The notes: generated by a model from the sequence alone, not told the origin. A stretch of 64,000 nt of DNA from Ostreococcus mediterraneus (GCA_012295225.1 WMKK01000004.1:508113-572112), one strand, 5' to 3'; shown: positions 26,904 to 37,053, counted from the stretch's first letter. Numbers and translations: made by a program.

Positions 26904-29816
26904 TCACGATGCACTTGTGAGTGCTCGCAGCGTGTGCGCGCACGCGGTGACGAGACGCTCGAGAGAATCCACGTGGAGCTCCGGGTCGACGTTTCGCTCG
27001 AGGACATCCGTCATCGTCGCCGAACGCGCGCGAGCCTCATCCAATATCGCCGCCTTGGTCTCGAGCGACGCTGAGCTAGCGGCACCACCGAACGCACCGC
27101 GTGCAATGTCAGCGCAGCGCAGGACGAATTCAGCCGCGGCGTCTACATCGACGTCGTTCGGCGACGCGCGTAAAGGCAAGTCGTTCCAATCCTCGACGAG
27201 CGTGCGAAACGCCGTTGACACCGACGCAAACGCCTCCGATGCAAAGCGACACCCGTCAATATCTCGCGCGCGACGATCGGTGATTTCGAGCGCAAACAGT
27301 TCGGTGGCAAGCGCCCAGCCCGCGAGGGTGGTTTTGCCGCGGCACGCTAATGTCTTGCGAGCGGCGCCTCGGGCGTCTGACGCGATGTCGACTCTCGCGT
27401 AGTGTCCACCAAACGTCAACGCCACGTGCATGCCCGCTCGAGGGGCATCGGCGACGCATAGCGTGTGCGCAATGGCGCGAACTAATGCGTCGGTGGCGAA
27501 TGCGTCGTTGAATCGCTCGAGGTGTTCGATGGGTGATAACGCCGTCGAGAGCGCCCGCGTCGCCAACGCCGAGCGCGAGACAGAGCTCGAGCCGACGCCC
27601 ACGGCATCGATAAACGCAACGACACACCACGGGGCGATGCGGTAGAGCAAGTGCGCCATCGCTTCAAACGGCGCGAGTTCGGCGGCAGTGTGTGCTACAT
27701 GGTCTGCGTCCACGCACGATGCGAGTGCATCGACGAATTCACGGCGAGCGACGTCGCTGTCGTCGTCCTTGAGCGACGCCATCGGGACGCCGCGCCAGAC
27801 AGCGTCGATGAATTCTCGCACCGCGGGCGCGGGTGCGCTCGCGTCGAGAGCAACGAGCGCACGCGATGCAGTCCATGCGTACGAAGGCAACGATTCGGCG
27901 CCAACCCGCATCGCTTCTAACGCGTGAATTAATGACGCGACGCCGTCGCTCTCGCCAACAGTCTCAACCGCCGACGGCGAATTCCCGTGCTCGCCGACGC
28001 GTACCGCGTCCCAATCCGTGCGTAAAATCTCTCTCGCATCTTTTGCACCTTCTCTCGCGAGTTGAGAATACGCGCCAAACTCATTCGCCGCCTTATCCAA
28101 CGCCTCGAGAGCTTCATCCACGGCGAAATTCCATCGAGCCGAAGCGACGTCGTCAAATCTCCCGACGAGCCGCGCTTTGAGTAGCAACGCGGGCGCCGTC
28201 GCACACGACGCTCGCGCGTCACTCGCTTTCATCGCCGTGATGGCGGGCGCGTCATCACCGCTTCGTTTGGTTTTAAACGCCTCTGGCGTGGTTTCCGCTT
28301 CGCGCCTGGCGAGAATTAATGCGCGCGAGAGACGTTCGGTGGATGACCCGTACGATTCCACGTCTCTCAACGTCGCGTCAATCATGGATACATCATTTGT
28401 TTTCGACGCCAACATCGGCGCCACGACCGCGGTAAAGGCGTTAGGGATATTCATGACACATCGGTACGTCACGGATGCCAATCCGGACGCGCGAACGCAC
28501 GCGTAGATGCCAGATACGCCGCCATCGATGAGCTCAAACGCGTCGCCTCGAAACGCCGAAGCGCTCGTCGACGTCGCGTTTAATTTCACCAACGGCGCCA
28601 CGACGACAGACCCAGTGGGCGTGCCCGTGGCGGTGTGATACACACGAATTTCTCGTCGTCGTTGAGCGACGTCACCATTGTCGTCATCGTCTTTATACGC
28701 AATCCAAAGAAACGCGCCGTTTCGAGCGACGCTCGTCGGCGTCGACGTCTTACCCGTCACCAAACAACCTCTCTCGAGCGCACACAACGCGCGCACGTCG
28801 TGTTCGCCCACGTCATCCATGCGCTCGCGAGGTCCTCCGAGCGCAGGCGTCACTTCGAATGCACGCCGTCCTTCACAATCGACGCACGTCAGCGCGCGTC
28901 CCGGAAACGCCACGCACGAATTCAACGACCCGGATGTTGCCGCCGCTCGTCCCGCTCGCACATTCACCCGCGCCACAGCGCGCGCCAATCGACAATTCCA
29001 CCTATACATCACTCCACTCCGTGTGATGACCCAAAAATCCTCCCCACCCGCGCACTCGAGCGCCTCAGCGTCGGCGTATCGCGCCGCAACGACGACGTCG
29101 TCCTCTCGAGCGCGCGACGTTTCATCCGCTCCAACCGATACTCGTCGAATGACCACCCACGTCCCGCCGCTCGCGTCTTCACTCAGCGTCACCACATACA
29201 CCGCACCGTTACAATCCACGCACGACGCGTGCGCGGTGACATCGCCGCGCCATTTCGCATGCGCATTAAACGCGCGCAGCGTCAGCGGCGGCGCTCCGGC
29301 GTACGGCGCCTCGACGCTCGCGCGCCACCCCTGCGACGCATCTCGCGCGCACCACATCGCCACCGCCCCGTCGCGTTGTTGTACGAACAAAACACTCCCA
29401 TCTGCACCGTCATCGTCCATGTGTGCGCGCGCGCACGCGGTGAGATCGGCGCCGACGACGCGCGCGACGGAGCACGACGTCGCCGGCGATTGGCCGTGAA
29501 ACCCAACGTGCGTGGTTTTCATCGTCATCGCCGACGCATTCGCGCGGCGAACACGCGGTGAATGTGGTTCGTCACGTTCTCCGTCGAATGCGCGACGCAC
29601 GGCATCGAGCGCGGATGTCGACGCGTCGCTCGAGCGTCGAGAATCATCATCTTCAGCGGCATCATCATCGTCGATGGCACTCGTCTCCTGTACGACGCGC
29701 CCGTGATCGCAAATCGTCACCACGCGCGCGCCGCGCGCGATGCATGCGTGCGTCACCGTGTCGTGCGCGTCATCGAGCGTGACGCGCGCGAGCGTCACGG
29801 ACATTGGCGCGCGCAC
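26904..29816 (-). CDS. Large protein of unknown function, possible beta-propeller plus helical repeat
   Basis: A single frame of 970 residues, with the codon bias of its neighbours, encodes a protein I do not recognise. The first half (about 1-440) consists of short beta-strand-like segments with W-x-I and V-W-x-A type repeats, an acidic loop (about 50-60) and small-residue turns, suggesting a WD40-like propeller. The second half is Ala-rich and helical. That layout is shared by several large scaffold proteins, including nucleoporins of the Nup133/Nup155 type, but no diagnostic motif was seen. A start at 29804 is also possible. Confidence 0.75.
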   Translation of the reverse strand: MRAPMSVTLARVTLDDAHDTVTHACIARGARVVTICDHGRVVQETSAIDDDDAAEDDDSRRSSDASTSALDAVRRAFDGERDEPHSPRVRRANASAMTMKTTHVGFHGQSPATSCSVARVVGADLTACARAHMDDDGADGSVLFVQQRDGAVAMWCARDASQGWRASVEAPYAGAPPLTLRAFNAHAKWRGDVTAHASCVDCNGAVYVVTLSEDASGGTWVVIRRVSVGADETSRAREDDVVVAARYADAEALECAGGEDFWVITRSGVMYRWNCRLARAVARVNVRAGRAAATSGSLNSCVAFPGRALTCVDCEGRRAFEVTPALGGPRERMDDVGEHDVRALCALERGCLVTGKTSTPTSVARNGAFLWIAYKDDDDNGDVAQRRREIRVYHTATGTPTGSVVVAPLVKLNATSTSASAFRGDAFELIDGGVSGIYACVRASGLASVTYRCVMNIPNAFTAVVAPMLASKTNDVSMIDATLRDVESYGSSTERLSRALILARREAETTPEAFKTKRSGDDAPAITAMKASDARASCATAPALLLKARLVGRFDDVASARWNFAVDEALEALDKAANEFGAYSQLAREGAKDAREILRTDWDAVRVGEHGNSPSAVETVGESDGVASLIHALEAMRVGAESLPSYAWTASRALVALDASAPAPAVREFIDAVWRGVPMASLKDDDSDVARREFVDALASCVDADHVAHTAAELAPFEAMAHLLYRIAPWCVVAFIDAVGVGSSSVSRSALATRALSTALSPIEHLERFNDAFATDALVRAIAHTLCVADAPRAGMHVALTFGGHYARVDIASDARGAARKTLACRGKTTLAGWALATELFALEITDRRARDIDGCRFASEAFASVSTAFRTLVEDWNDLPLRASPNDVDVDAAAEFVLRCADIARGAFGGAASSASLETKAAILDEARARSATMTDVLERNVDPELHVDSLERLVTACAHTLRALTSAS

Positions 29817-30151
29817 GAGCGCGAGCGGCGATGTGTGACGCGCAGAGTGCTCAGTCCGCGACGCTCACGCGCGCGCATCGACGCGGTCGGCACACGCGCG
29901 GTTCGCGTGCGTGCGTTCGCTCTCGCGTGCGTGCGTTCGCTCTCGCGTGCGTGCGTTCGCTCTCGCCCGCGACGACGCGCGACGCGACGACGACGAGAGA
30001 TTTCGAATCACAACATCGAATTTTGAATCGAAACGCCGTCGCGTCGACGTCGCGTCGTCGTCGCGCGTCCCGTCGTCGTCGCGCGATGCATCACCAGGCG
30101 TTCTCGCGCGCGTCACGCGCGTCGTCGGCGACGGCTCGGCGCGGGGCGGGG
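29817..30151. promoter_or_regulatory. Divergent promoter region with a 20-base tandem repeat
   Basis: This is 335 bases between the 970-residue orphan and the coiled-coil gene. It contains three exact copies of a 20-base unit (29904-29963) and CG-rich flanks. An in-frame ATG at 30086 could extend the rightward gene into this region. Confidence 0.5.
29904..29963. repeat. 20-base tandem repeat, three copies
   Basis: Three perfect, head-to-tail copies of the unit cgcgtgcgtgcgttcgctct occur between two divergent start codons. Confidence 0.9.
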
Positions 30152-31012
30152 ATGAGCTCGAGTGAGCGCGCGGATGACGCCGGGAGCCTCGAGCGTGCGG
30201 CTCGCGCGTCTTCGATTCGTCATCAAGTCATCATCGACGGTCGCGTCGTCGATACGAGGACGCAGGAATACGCAGATATATGCGCGCGGCGCGCGGCGAG
30301 GGTTGAGGCGGCGCGAGAGTACAGAGAAGCGTTGGATGCGCAGGTGCGCGAACGCGCGGGGAGTCGAGCGCGAGCCGAATTTGAGTCGTCGGCTCGGGTG
30401 TTTAATTCGAGCGCGCACGCGGCGCATGAGCGCGCGAGACGCGAGCGCGAGATGCGAGATGCGGTGCGTGCGCGCGATGCATACGTCGCCGCGCTCGATA
30501 GGCAAGTCTGTGAGCGGAAAGAGAGAGAAAGGCGACGGATCGAAGAGGATGAGCGTTGGGCGCGGGACATCGACGAACGCGTTCGACGGGCGGTGGAGGA
30601 AGAGCGCGCGCAGTTGGAAGAAAAGCGTGCGGCAATGATGCGCATGGCGGAATTTAGTGGTAACGGTGGTGGAGAAACGACGAGTGCGCGGTCACCGCGG
30701 GTTTTGCATTCACCGCCAGCGTCGCCGCGATGGTCACCCAAGGCGCCGACGTCGTCAGACGCGTACGAAGCCATTCCAGAGCCGTCTTCGACGCGTGCGC
30801 GCGTCGAACGCGTCACCGTCGGTGATTACGACGATGATGGCGACGACGACGAACTCGATGGTGACGATTTCGGCGATTTGGGCCAAGAAACAACCGTCGA
30901 GGAGCTTCTCGACGTTATTCGGGATTTGGTCGTCGAGCAACGCGCGTTACGTCGACGATGCGAACTCGCCGAATCCGCCCTCGCCTCGCGCCAACATGGC
31001 GTCGCGATGTAG
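30152..31012 (+). CDS. Coiled-coil protein of unknown function
   Basis: The product has 286 residues from the ATG at 30152 (an ATG at 30086 is also in frame). The first two thirds are heavily charged helix. A short motif, Y-R-E-A-L-D-A-Q-V-R-E-R, recurs as Y-V-A-A-L-D-R-Q-V-C-E-R about 60 residues later. Such L-D-x-Q repeats occur in ciliary and centrosomal coiled-coil proteins, but this alga probably lacks flagella, so I do not assign that role. The rest is a Ser/Pro-rich linker, an acidic D-D-D-G-D-D-D-E patch and a C-terminal helix. Confidence 0.6.
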   Translation: MSSSERADDAGSLERAARASSIRHQVIIDGRVVDTRTQEYADICARRAARVEAAREYREALDAQVRERAGSRARAEFESSARVFNSSAHAAHERARREREMRDAVRARDAYVAALDRQVCERKERERRRIEEDERWARDIDERVRRAVEEERAQLEEKRAAMMRMAEFSGNGGGETTSARSPRVLHSPPASPRWSPKAPTSSDAYEAIPEPSSTRARVERVTVGDYDDDGDDDELDGDDFGDLGQETTVEELLDVIRDLVVEQRALRRRCELAESALASRQHGVAM

Positions 31013-31146
31013 CATTCGTACATCACGGCACACGCATATATATATTCATCCCGTCATCGCGAGCGCGACGGCGGCGGTAGTAATGTAATACGTAGAGCGA
31101 CGACGTTCTCAATCACCCAATCCTCAGAATTGCGCACGGTTCGGTC

Positions 31147-33612
31147 ATGCGACGTACTCTCGCCCAGGCGCCAGAGACGTCCGCGCGTGACCAATCATCT
31201 ACGCCGTCGTCATCCGCGCGCACGCCGCGCGCGTTAGGCGCGCGACGCGCGATGCCCGCGCACTACTATGAGTCAATCGACTACACCGATGCAGTGAACG
31301 CCGTGAGTGCCTCTCGACGCACATCTGCGCGCGATGACCCGCAACTGTCGCGCATCAAGTATGGGTTGACGTTTATCATCGGTGTGTGCACGGGCGTCGT
31401 GGCTTGGGCGATTGAAGGGTCGACGACGGGGGTGATTGCGATGCAAGCGGCGTTGATGAATGCCTACTACGCCGACGCCGGTTTTACGTGCGCGATGCTC
31501 TTCGGGACGTCAGCGCTGATACTAGGCACGTTTGCGGGATACGTGGCGATATATCAAGCGCCACTGAGCGGCGGCGGTGGGGTGACGCCGGTGATGGCGA
31601 CGTTGAACGGGGCGAATATACCCGGGTTGTTGAGCTCGCGGACGTTGGCGGCGAAAATCGTAGGCGTAGCGTGCGGAGTGGGGAGCTCATTGGCGATAGG
31701 ACCGGAAGGGCCGATGATACATATTGGTGCGGCGTTGGCGAGCGTGTGTACGTTGTATTGGCCGCGTGCGGTGTTGTGTGCGCGGAAAGACGAAAACGAG
31801 AACGAGGACGAGGACGACTCGGCTTCGGAATACGATGACGATGTATGTGATAGTAGTGAGGACGATGACGTCGAAGCCGAGTTTCAGCGGGGACTCGTCA
31901 CGCCCGTCGCACGAGGGGGGCGACGGAGACGGCGACAGCAAAGGCGAGGGTTCTTTTGTGACGGGGCGAAATTGGACGCGTTGTTGTTGGATTTAGCGTC
32001 GCAATCGACGCAACGCGAGTTTATATCCGCAGGTGCCGCCGCGGGCCTAGCCGCCGCTTTCGGTGCACCCATAGGTGGTGTGTTGTTTAGTTTTGAAGAA
32101 GCGAGTACGTTTTGGAGTCACCGCACGATGTGGAGATGTTTGATGTGCGCCGCGGTGGCTTCGTTTGTGCTCGCGTTGCTTGATTTACGCGGCAATCCAG
32201 GCATGGTATTCATCACTGGTGATCAGCTTAGAGCAACTACGCCGCGTGACTATTTTCATCAGTTGCCATTTTTTGTGCTCGTTGCGGCGATATCAGGTTT
32301 GAGTGGAGCAATGTTTAACAAGATTCAAAATTTGACGGCGCGTATTCGACCGGCGGCGACCAACAAGGTTGCGCGTTTGTTCGAATGTGCGCTCGTCGTC
32401 GTCGCCACCGTCGCTATGCGATTCTTGGCGTCGAATTATTTTGGTCGTTGCATGGTACCGCCAGATTCTTGGGTCAAAGACAGCTTTGGTGTGCGATTCA
32501 ATTGTGCAGAAGGGGAAATTAACGACATCGCCACCGTCTTCTTTGTCGCCCCGGGTCGGTCCATCGGTTGGATGTTTGGCATGGCGGAACACGTGTGGGG
32601 TGAAGCTTATGGATTCACCCCGCAAGGATTAGCCATCGCTGCGGTGTGTTACTTGATCATGATGGCCATGGCGTTCGGGATTGCCGTGCCGGGTGGATTG
32701 TTTATGCCATCGCTGTTTCTCGGCGCGTGCAGCGGCGGGTGCGCCGGTTTGGTCCTGAAATCAGCGCTCCCAGACGCGTGGGACATTCAGCCTGGGTTGT
32801 ACGCACTCATTGGTGCCACCGCCGCACTCGGTGGTGTATTTCGCTCGTCTGTGTCGCTCGTGGTAATCATGGTTGAAGGCACGAATGGTCAAGCGTTCGT
32901 TTTTGTCATAATTGTCGCCGTCGTGGTGAGCAACGCCGTCGGGAATTGGCTCGCGCACGGCATTTACCATTCCGAGCTTCAGCGAAGCAAAACCGTGGCA
33001 TATTTACCACGCGAGCCATCGCCATCGCTCGCGGGGAAAACTGCGGCGGATATCATGGCTGCACCGGTGGCGTTCTTGCCAGAAGTTGCCCCGCTCGACG
33101 TCGCAAAGTCGTTACTCGAACACACCACGCACAACGGTTTCCCCGTCGTCGATGCCCAAGGCAAGCTCGTGGGGCTGGTTCTTCGCTCACAAATCGAAGT
33201 TTTGCTCGAACGTCCGCATCAAAGCTCGCTCGACGCCGCGGACGTCGCGGCACAGAGCCGATTAGACTTGGACATGCGCACTGCGCACATTCGTCACGAC
33301 ACCAAGGGCGCCACGCCCGGCGTCCTCCGCGGCGTCCTCGACGAAACTGTCGACGCCATCGAAGTCGAGCGTCTCATGCGCGTAAACACCACACCTCGAC
33401 CCACGACAAGCAGTGGCGTGCGAGCGCATGAAGAAATCATGCTCGACATCAAGACGTACATGAACGCCGCGCCGCTCGCCGTGCACGTCGATTTCCCAGC
33501 CGAGCGCGCGCACGACGTCTTCCTAGCCCTCGCCTTGCGCCATCTCGTCGTCGTCGATGGTGAATACGCTGTCATGGGCATCATCACGAGGAAAGATTTA
33601 ATCGCTGCGTAA
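31147..33612 (+). CDS. CLC-family chloride channel/antiporter with CBS domains
   Basis: This 821-residue membrane protein has an N-terminal extension (about 60 residues), then the CLC core. G-P-E-G-P-M-I-H-I-G-A carries the gating glutamate. A-A-A-F-G-A-P-I-G-G-V-L-F-S-F-E-E and G-G-L-F-M-P-S-L-F-L-G-A follow, with two CBS domains at the C-terminus. A very acidic insert (about residues 218-240) interrupts a cytosolic loop. The usual selectivity motif G-S-G-I-P-E is replaced by G-G-G-V-T-P. CLC proteins move chloride or nitrate across endomembranes, often exchanging for protons. The compartment cannot be told from sequence. Confidence 0.9.
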   Translation: MRRTLAQAPETSARDQSSTPSSSARTPRALGARRAMPAHYYESIDYTDAVNAVSASRRTSARDDPQLSRIKYGLTFIIGVCTGVVAWAIEGSTTGVIAMQAALMNAYYADAGFTCAMLFGTSALILGTFAGYVAIYQAPLSGGGGVTPVMATLNGANIPGLLSSRTLAAKIVGVACGVGSSLAIGPEGPMIHIGAALASVCTLYWPRAVLCARKDENENEDEDDSASEYDDDVCDSSEDDDVEAEFQRGLVTPVARGGRRRRRQQRRGFFCDGAKLDALLLDLASQSTQREFISAGAAAGLAAAFGAPIGGVLFSFEEASTFWSHRTMWRCLMCAAVASFVLALLDLRGNPGMVFITGDQLRATTPRDYFHQLPFFVLVAAISGLSGAMFNKIQNLTARIRPAATNKVARLFECALVVVATVAMRFLASNYFGRCMVPPDSWVKDSFGVRFNCAEGEINDIATVFFVAPGRSIGWMFGMAEHVWGEAYGFTPQGLAIAAVCYLIMMAMAFGIAVPGGLFMPSLFLGACSGGCAGLVLKSALPDAWDIQPGLYALIGATAALGGVFRSSVSLVVIMVEGTNGQAFVFVIIVAVVVSNAVGNWLAHGIYHSELQRSKTVAYLPREPSPSLAGKTAADIMAAPVAFLPEVAPLDVAKSLLEHTTHNGFPVVDAQGKLVGLVLRSQIEVLLERPHQSSLDAADVAAQSRLDLDMRTAHIRHDTKGATPGVLRGVLDETVDAIEVERLMRVNTTPRPTTSSGVRAHEEIMLDIKTYMNAAPLAVHVDFPAERAHDVFLALALRHLVVVDGEYAVMGIITRKDLIAA

Positions 33613-33707
33613 CTTTGTTGTAACATTACTCGTACTCGTACGCTACGCTTCGTCCCGCGGCTCCCGTCGCCCAGCCGAGCTCCTCTTTCTTCACCGCCCT
33701 CACAACC

Positions 33708-34718
33708 ATGCGCCCGGCGTGGGCGACCGCGAGCGATGACGGGGGCGACACCCCGGGTCCATCACGCCGCCCACGCGCGCCTGACGACCCGAGCGTGCGC
33801 GAACGCGACGCCAAACGCGCGCGACACGACGCCGCAAAAGCGCCACAAAGCAACAACCGCCGCTCGAAAACGCAACGAAAGGGCGGTCGAGCGCGCCCTC
33901 GCGCGCCCGCGTCGAAGCACAACGCGCAGAAATTGTACAGATATGGAAATTACGACCGGTATTACGGCTATCGCGTGGGTGCCACGCTGGAGGATCCGCG
34001 TTTGAGAGCTTTTGCGCCCGAGTGGTTCACCAATAAAGCGGCGTGCGACGTCGGATGCAACGAAGGATTACTGTCGCTTACGATTGCCACGTCGTACGAA
34101 CCGCGCGAGATGGTGTGCATTGACATTGACGATGCGCTCGTGCGCCAGGCGCAGAAGAAATTACAAGAACTGCGCGTACACAGCGCGAGGCAGGCGGCGG
34201 CGGCGGAACGAGGCGGAGCCGTCGGGACGCTGGCGAATCGAGGACGCGCCTTGGGCGGCGTCGAATTCCGCTGCGCCAACGCGGTGGAGTATAATTTCGG
34301 CGTCGAACGCTTCGATATCATACTCATGATGTCCGTGACGAAGTGGATACATTTGAATTGGGGCGATGAAGGGTTGAAACGCGTCTTTATCAACGCGTAC
34401 GCCGCGCTCGCGCCGGGTGGCGCTTTAATCATCGAACCCCAACCTTGGCGGTCATACAAGCAAGCGTTTCGTAAAAACAAGCACGACGTGCCCGCGGAAT
34501 GGAAAACACATTACGGCTCTATCGAACTCAAGCCTGATATGTTTGAATGGTATTTGAAATCCGTCGTGGGATTTAGAACGATTCAACGTCTCGCGCTCGA
34601 GCCGACGCGCCGACGCGCCGACGACGACGACGCGAACGCCAATGAGGACACGAATGCGGACGCCACGCCCCCTTCTGCTGTCGCATTCAATCGAGACATT
34701 CTCAGATGCATCAAATGA
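33708..34718 (+). CDS. Bin3/MePCE-type RNA 5'-phosphate methyltransferase
   Basis: This 336-residue protein has a basic, disordered N-terminus (about 1-80). The catalytic part then starts at Y-G-N-Y-D-R-Y-Y-G-Y-R, the Bin3 hallmark. The S-adenosylmethionine site reads C-D-V-G-C-N-E-G with I-D-I-D-D following, and S-V-T-K-W-I-H-L-N-W-G and I-I-E-P-Q-P-W come later. The family methylates the gamma-phosphate of 7SK or U6 snRNA or other small RNA 5' ends, protecting them. Which RNA is the substrate here is unknown. It acts in the nucleus in characterised species. Confidence 0.9.
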   Translation: MRPAWATASDDGGDTPGPSRRPRAPDDPSVRERDAKRARHDAAKAPQSNNRRSKTQRKGGRARPRAPASKHNAQKLYRYGNYDRYYGYRVGATLEDPRLRAFAPEWFTNKAACDVGCNEGLLSLTIATSYEPREMVCIDIDDALVRQAQKKLQELRVHSARQAAAAERGGAVGTLANRGRALGGVEFRCANAVEYNFGVERFDIILMMSVTKWIHLNWGDEGLKRVFINAYAALAPGGALIIEPQPWRSYKQAFRKNKHDVPAEWKTHYGSIELKPDMFEWYLKSVVGFRTIQRLALEPTRRRADDDDANANEDTNADATPPSAVAFNRDILRCIK

Positions 34719-34866
34719 CGACGACGACGATGCATGTACATCACGTTTAGAACAACATTGTGCGAGGCGCGCGCGCGTCGTAGACGAATTTGTAGCTCAA
34801 ACCCATCCGCGCGAAAGCTCACGCCTTCCAGCGTCACATTTTGACGCGCACATCGCTCTCGACGCC

Positions 34867-35262
34867 ATGTCATCGATGTCCCTCGCTGAATACGACGCCC
34901 TCATCTACCCAGGCTTCCTCCGACGCAACGTCGCGCGCTGGAACGACGACGGAAGCGCCGCGCCGCTGTCCCGCGCGCGAGGCCCAAAGAATGAAACATT
35001 CGTGCTTCAGCTGCGTAGCGGCGAAATAGATCAAGACGTGAGCGCAATCGAGCAAGAGGTGCGTGCGCGAACGTGCGAGGCTCATCGCGCGCGCGTTTGA
35101 GACGCGAATACGGGCGACAACGTGACGCGACCGCGACGATCGCGAATGATTTTGAGGGTTGACTCTGACCGCGCGCACGCGTAATAAACGCGTCGTTTCC
35201 CACAGCTCGGTTTAGCGTTAAAAGGCAAGGGTGCGCGCAAACGCGCGGGCGGAGAATCGTAA
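34867..35262 (+). CDS. Small two-exon protein of unknown function
   Basis: My model has exons 34867-35058 and 35206-35262 and gives 82 residues. The donor is GTGCGTG. The 147-base intron has a CTCTGACC branch site and ends CCCACAG. This is the same grammar as the other introns in the window, and phase is kept. The protein begins M-S-S-M-S-L-A-E-Y-D, contains I-Y-P-G-F-L-R-R-N-V-A-R-W and V-L-Q-L-R-S-G-E-I-D, and ends in a basic K-G-K-G-A-R-K-R tail. Without splicing the frame would end at 35100. No family was recognised. Confidence 0.5.
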
Positions 35263-35514
35263 CGCATGGTCCAGCGCATCGCCACCAGCGCGCACGCGGG
35301 CGACGCGGCGCCTTGGTTTGTATATTTATGTAGTCGTTTTACGTAGCCCAAAGAATGGAACCAGCGTCGGCGCGTCGGCGCGCTAGTCGTGTCAACACCA
35401 CGAGAGAAACACAACGCAACGCACACACCTCACCGTCGTCGTCGTCGTCGTCGCCGTCGCATCGTCACGAGCTGGTCCTGGATTGGGCGCGTCAGTGCGC
35501 GACGCGCTCGACGC

Positions 35515-36828
35515 ATGTTACCGCTCATCGCCCATCGCGCGCGCGTGTCGCGAACGCTCGACGCGCGGGACGCGGCAGAACCATCGTCGTCGGCGTCATC
35601 ATCGCCCGCAGCGCCTCGCCCGGCGTCGTCCGACGATACCCGCGCGCGACGCGCGACGCTCGATGCGTCGACGAGGCCAACGTTTTTTGAGCTCGTGGCT
35701 GCCGAACGCCTCGGTGCATCGCTCCGAGACGCCCTGGCGTACGCCTTGGGCACGCTCGCCAACGCAGGCGCGCCAGCGCTCGCGCATGCCGCGCTCGATC
35801 GCGGCGATGAGGTGTTTGCCGTGCTCTCGTTGCTCGCTGAAGCCAAGGCGTTTGCGAGCGGCGACGGCGGCGTCGCCGAAAGCGTGTACGGGCTCCAGCG
35901 CGTACCGCGCACGCTGACCCCTGAACGGCTCGGTGCGGATGGAAGATATCGAATAGATACCACACAGCGCGTGATGAGCGCTTTACTTCTCGCGTTTGGG
36001 CCGTATGTGAAGAGTAAATGTGCGGCGGCGCACGAGGCGCTGGCACCGGATTATTACGCCGACGCGAGGCGACGACATCGCGCTCGACGACATCGTGCGT
36101 TTGATGGCGCCGAATCACGCGCGTTAGCGATGACAGATGATGAATTGGCGATAGTCGCGCGCGAACGTGCGCGAAAACCGGGGGTTTCGGGTGCGCTCAC
36201 GCGAGCATTCGTTGCGGCGTATCCGACAGCGAACGCGATGATGGAGACGGCGACGTTTGTGGCGTGGACGGGATACTTACTCGGTCGATGGAATATAAAC
36301 GATCCAACGCTCATGCTCGTCGATTGCTACGTTGCACGAGCTTTACCGAGTGAGTTGGAGGCAAATGTAAGAGAATTGGAGGCGATACGCGCGAGACAGA
36401 TACAACGCGCCGCCGGGATGGGACATCCGGCGGCGCGCGTGGCTGGCGTCGGCGCGTTACGTGTGAAGAATTTCGTCATGGATTACGCACAATCTGCACT
36501 CATCGCCGCAGTGATTGGGTTCAAACTCACTGAGTGGTGGTACGGCGCCGCAGAGGAGCGCGTAGTGAATGCGACGACGCTTCCGGTGCCGCCTCCGCCG
36601 CCGCGCCCGCCGCCGCATCCGGAAGGCTTGGCGTTACCGGATGATCAAAGTCTCTGCCCTTTGTGTCGTAAAAGCATACGTAACCCAGCGGTATTGACAT
36701 GTTCGGGATATGTGTTTTGCTACAGCTGCGTTCACGCGCACGTAGATCGATACGGGGATTGTCCGGTGTCTTTACATCGCGCCGTTCGTGGCGTCGACGA
36801 CATTCGCCGGTTATTTGACGGCAACTAA
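35515..36828 (+). CDS. PEX12: Peroxin 12, RING-type peroxisomal E3 ligase subunit
   Basis: The product has 437 residues from the ATG at 35515 (the frame is open from 35389). The conserved N-terminal motif P-T-F-F-E-L-V-A-A-E-R-L and the membrane segments of the PEX2/10/12 family are present. The C-terminal zinc-binding part is C-P-L-C-R-K-S-I-R-N-P-A and C-Y-S-C-V-H-A-H-V. It lacks the second metal-binding half of a full RING, as in other PEX12 proteins. With PEX2 and PEX10 it ubiquitinates the import receptor PEX5 at the peroxisome membrane. A proline run (about 382-395) precedes the RING. Confidence 0.9.
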   Translation: MLPLIAHRARVSRTLDARDAAEPSSSASSSPAAPRPASSDDTRARRATLDASTRPTFFELVAAERLGASLRDALAYALGTLANAGAPALAHAALDRGDEVFAVLSLLAEAKAFASGDGGVAESVYGLQRVPRTLTPERLGADGRYRIDTTQRVMSALLLAFGPYVKSKCAAAHEALAPDYYADARRRHRARRHRAFDGAESRALAMTDDELAIVARERARKPGVSGALTRAFVAAYPTANAMMETATFVAWTGYLLGRWNINDPTLMLVDCYVARALPSELEANVRELEAIRARQIQRAAGMGHPAARVAGVGALRVKNFVMDYAQSALIAAVIGFKLTEWWYGAAEERVVNATTLPVPPPPPRPPPHPEGLALPDDQSLCPLCRKSIRNPAVLTCSGYVFCYSCVHAHVDRYGDCPVSLHRAVRGVDDIRRLFDGN

Positions 36829-37053
36829 CTAGTCGCGCGCGACGCCGTGCTCCTCCTCCTCCGCCTCCGCACTTAGCGCGCAGCTCGATTGTAATTGACT
36901 CATTTAGATGATAAAATCACGCACAATGCGCAACACTTTTACAAACTAGGACTGGAAACCAAACTACTCGCAAGCGTTATCTCGCGTCCCCCCTCTGAAG
37001 TTTCCTTTTGATGAATTTTGGTACATTCGCTTTCTCTCTCTCACCCGCGCGCC

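Noticed and set aside
28635-29561. Plus-strand frame of 308 codons inside the 970-residue gene
   Set aside because: It is Arg/His-rich and lacks motifs. The minus-strand frame is three times longer with balanced composition.
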